DNA of 64,000 nt from Valencia hispanica (taxonomy: Eukaryota > Chordata > Actinopteri > Cyprinodontiformes > Valenciidae), in NCBI GenBank assembly GCA_963556495.2, contig OY747702.1, forward strand, positions 12,198,193 through 12,262,192, read 5' to 3'. Positions 62,539-64,000 of this stretch are shown piece after piece. Under the pieces are notes generated by a model. The model saw only the letters and a program-made list of their open reading frames with translations, was not told where the DNA came from and did no database searches. Both the position numbers and the translations under genes were made by a program. The first letter of the stretch is position 1; every line of letters begins with the position of its first letter.

Positions 62539-62964
62539 TTAAAGGAAGGGTATTATGCAAAATGGACTTTCTGAAGCTTAATATCCTGAGAACCTGTTTT
62601 TCCCTCATTAAAAACATGCCTGAAGTGTTGCTCTGACCCATTCACTTATGTTAGAGTAATCTTTGAGTCTCTGCTGGTAGTTCTCGGGGTTGCTGAAACG
62701 CCTGCTCCCACCTATCCCCACTTTTTCCACCCATCTCCTCCTCCGACCTTACGTACTCAGCCGATGATGCACGGTATGTGACGAACTGAAGGGGGCGTGT
62801 CAGAAAGAGTAGGAGGGTCTTAGAGAGGTGTCAAATACGGAAGTAAATTTCTTTAAGGTGGATTTGGATATATGACTTTTAAAAGACTTAAGGTGACAAT
62901 TTTATTGGAGTGTGCTATAGAAGGGTAATTTGTGCCTGGAAGAAGCATAATACCCCCCCTTTAA
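62539..62964. mobile_element. TTAA-flanked MITE, about 426 bp
   Basis: TTAA (62539-62542 and 62961-62964) bounds inverted ends AGGaAGGGTATTATGC and AGGGGGGGTATTATGC (right end read on the other strand). No coding capacity. It fits a piggyBac or Kolobok non-autonomous element. Confidence 0.75.
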
Positions 62965-63171
62965 TAAATCCCCCATTATCTTAAAGAGAAATTGTCTGGG
63001 ATTATTTGGAGTAATGCGTACAATTAATGTCTGGGAGTGCCTTGGGATTCCTACCGAGGAGCTGGCCCAAGTGCCTGGGTAGAGAGAAGTCTGGGTCTCT
63101 TTGCTTAAGCTGCTGCCCCCACGACCCAACCACGGATAAGTGGAAGAAGATGCATGGATGGACCTGCAAGC

Positions 63172-63660
63172 CGTCTGGCCTGCAGTTGGGACACACAGTT
63201 CTAAAATCCTGCATCAGGTTCTTTCTCTTTTTTTTTTTTTTTTTTTTTTTTGCTCAACAACGGACATATTTTGCTCCCGTCATTGTGGACTGGACCCCCC
63301 TCTAAACAAAGTAGGACTGAACTGGTTCATTCAACCTAATCTTGTGTATCGGCAGATAAATAGGGAAAATAGAGTTCTTAATGAGTTATATCTTGATCAC
63401 TGTTTTTTATTTTTTTAAGCGCCAAACCTGTTGGCTCATATAATGTCACCAAATGCATAAGTTTGTGAGCTGTATTATTTGCTGTGTTTTAAACTGTTTT
63501 TTATCCTAAGCCGATCCCACTCTTTTTCTCTCTTTTACTCGTTCTACTCTCTCTCTCTCTTTTGCTCTCTGATCACCTGGTCGGCAGAGTCAGGCCCGGT
63601 CCAACCTGCGTTAGCTGGTCTGTGGTGGGTTCTTTTTACAAAACTTGTAGAACATAGCCT
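63172..63660 (+). repeat. Long interspersed repeat, copy B
   Basis: Diverged copy of 61662-62240, in the same order and orientation. It has a T-run (63229-63251) where copy A has cttgtctttctt, and only a short CT run where copy A has a 150-bp one. Confidence 0.7.
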
Positions 63661-63794
63661 ACTCCACAAAAAAAGTAAATTAGATCTCACTGGCCATGCC
63701 GGCAGTCTGAAGGCTGTGAATTTATTTACACACCTACATAAAAAATACAAGGTGTAGAACAAGGTGGACACTTACACACACACACAAAGAAGAA

Positions 63795-63807
<13 letters not shown>

Positions 63808-63860
<53 letters not shown>

Positions 63861-63872
63861 TATGTATGGAGC

Positions 63873-63926
<54 letters not shown>
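63808..63926. repeat. (GT)n and two (TA)n tracts around inverted tacatagctccat
   Basis: GT repeat at 63797-63817, then TA tracts at 63818-63852 and 63877-63926. atggagctatgta between them is inverted as tacatagctccat just after the second tract. Confidence 0.9.
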
Positions 63927-63930
<4 letters not shown>

Positions 63931-64000
63931 GCTCCATTCAAAATTTACATCTCTCCCTTTGTTCACCAGAGTATTTCTCTCAGAGTTTCCCAGACAAGCG

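Overview
The window looks like teleost fish DNA. It is eukaryotic: genes are split by GT-AG introns, there are tandem nuclear tRNA genes, and there are many fish-type repeats (LINE fragments, TTAA-flanked DNA transposons with a THAP exon, long CA/TA/CT microsatellites). I recognise no ordinary single-copy host protein gene. Almost everything identifiable is a multicopy RNA gene or a mobile element. The short ORFs in the first 19 kb are reading-frame shadows of a non-protein tandem repeat.

Region 1 (1-19454) is a head-to-tail array of about 20 units with a period of 991 bp. Each unit carries one intact-looking tRNA-Ser(GCT) gene on the + strand, one tRNA-Ala gene on the - strand (an intact-looking CGC form, or damaged CGC and UGC forms), and two further decayed tRNA-Ala remnants on the - strand.

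Region 2 (19455-36591 and beyond) is the main discovery. The array continues but three consecutive tRNA genes are interrupted by large DNA transposons. Element 1 (19455-27095) splits a tRNA-Ser gene inside its A box. Element 2 (27891-36384) splits the anticodon loop of the next tRNA-Ala gene. Element 3 (from 36592) splits the next tRNA-Ser gene at the same base as element 1. Removing elements 1 and 2 with one copy of a short duplication restores tRNAs of exactly 82 and 73 nt. Elements 1 and 2 encode related, multi-exon DDE transposases with a D(2)H motif. This fits, from memory, the Dada superfamily, which is known for inserting into multicopy small-RNA genes. A young, internally deleted LTR retrotransposon (29693-31566) sits inside an intron of the element 2 gene.

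Region 3 (36592-64000) holds the 5' end of element 3 and then a patchwork of old repeats: a minus-strand LINE split by a TTAA-flanked transposon, a gag fragment joined to a truncated L1, composite minisatellites, a Kolobok-like element with a THAP exon and perfect terminal inverted repeats, a small TTAA MITE, a decayed RT fragment with a (GATG)n tail, and two diverged copies of one long repeat near the right edge.

The pieces form one story. A tRNA array offers many identical, dispensable targets. Two transposase lineages appear to have specialised on different tRNA genes of the same repeat unit, and other elements have since accumulated inside and beside them.
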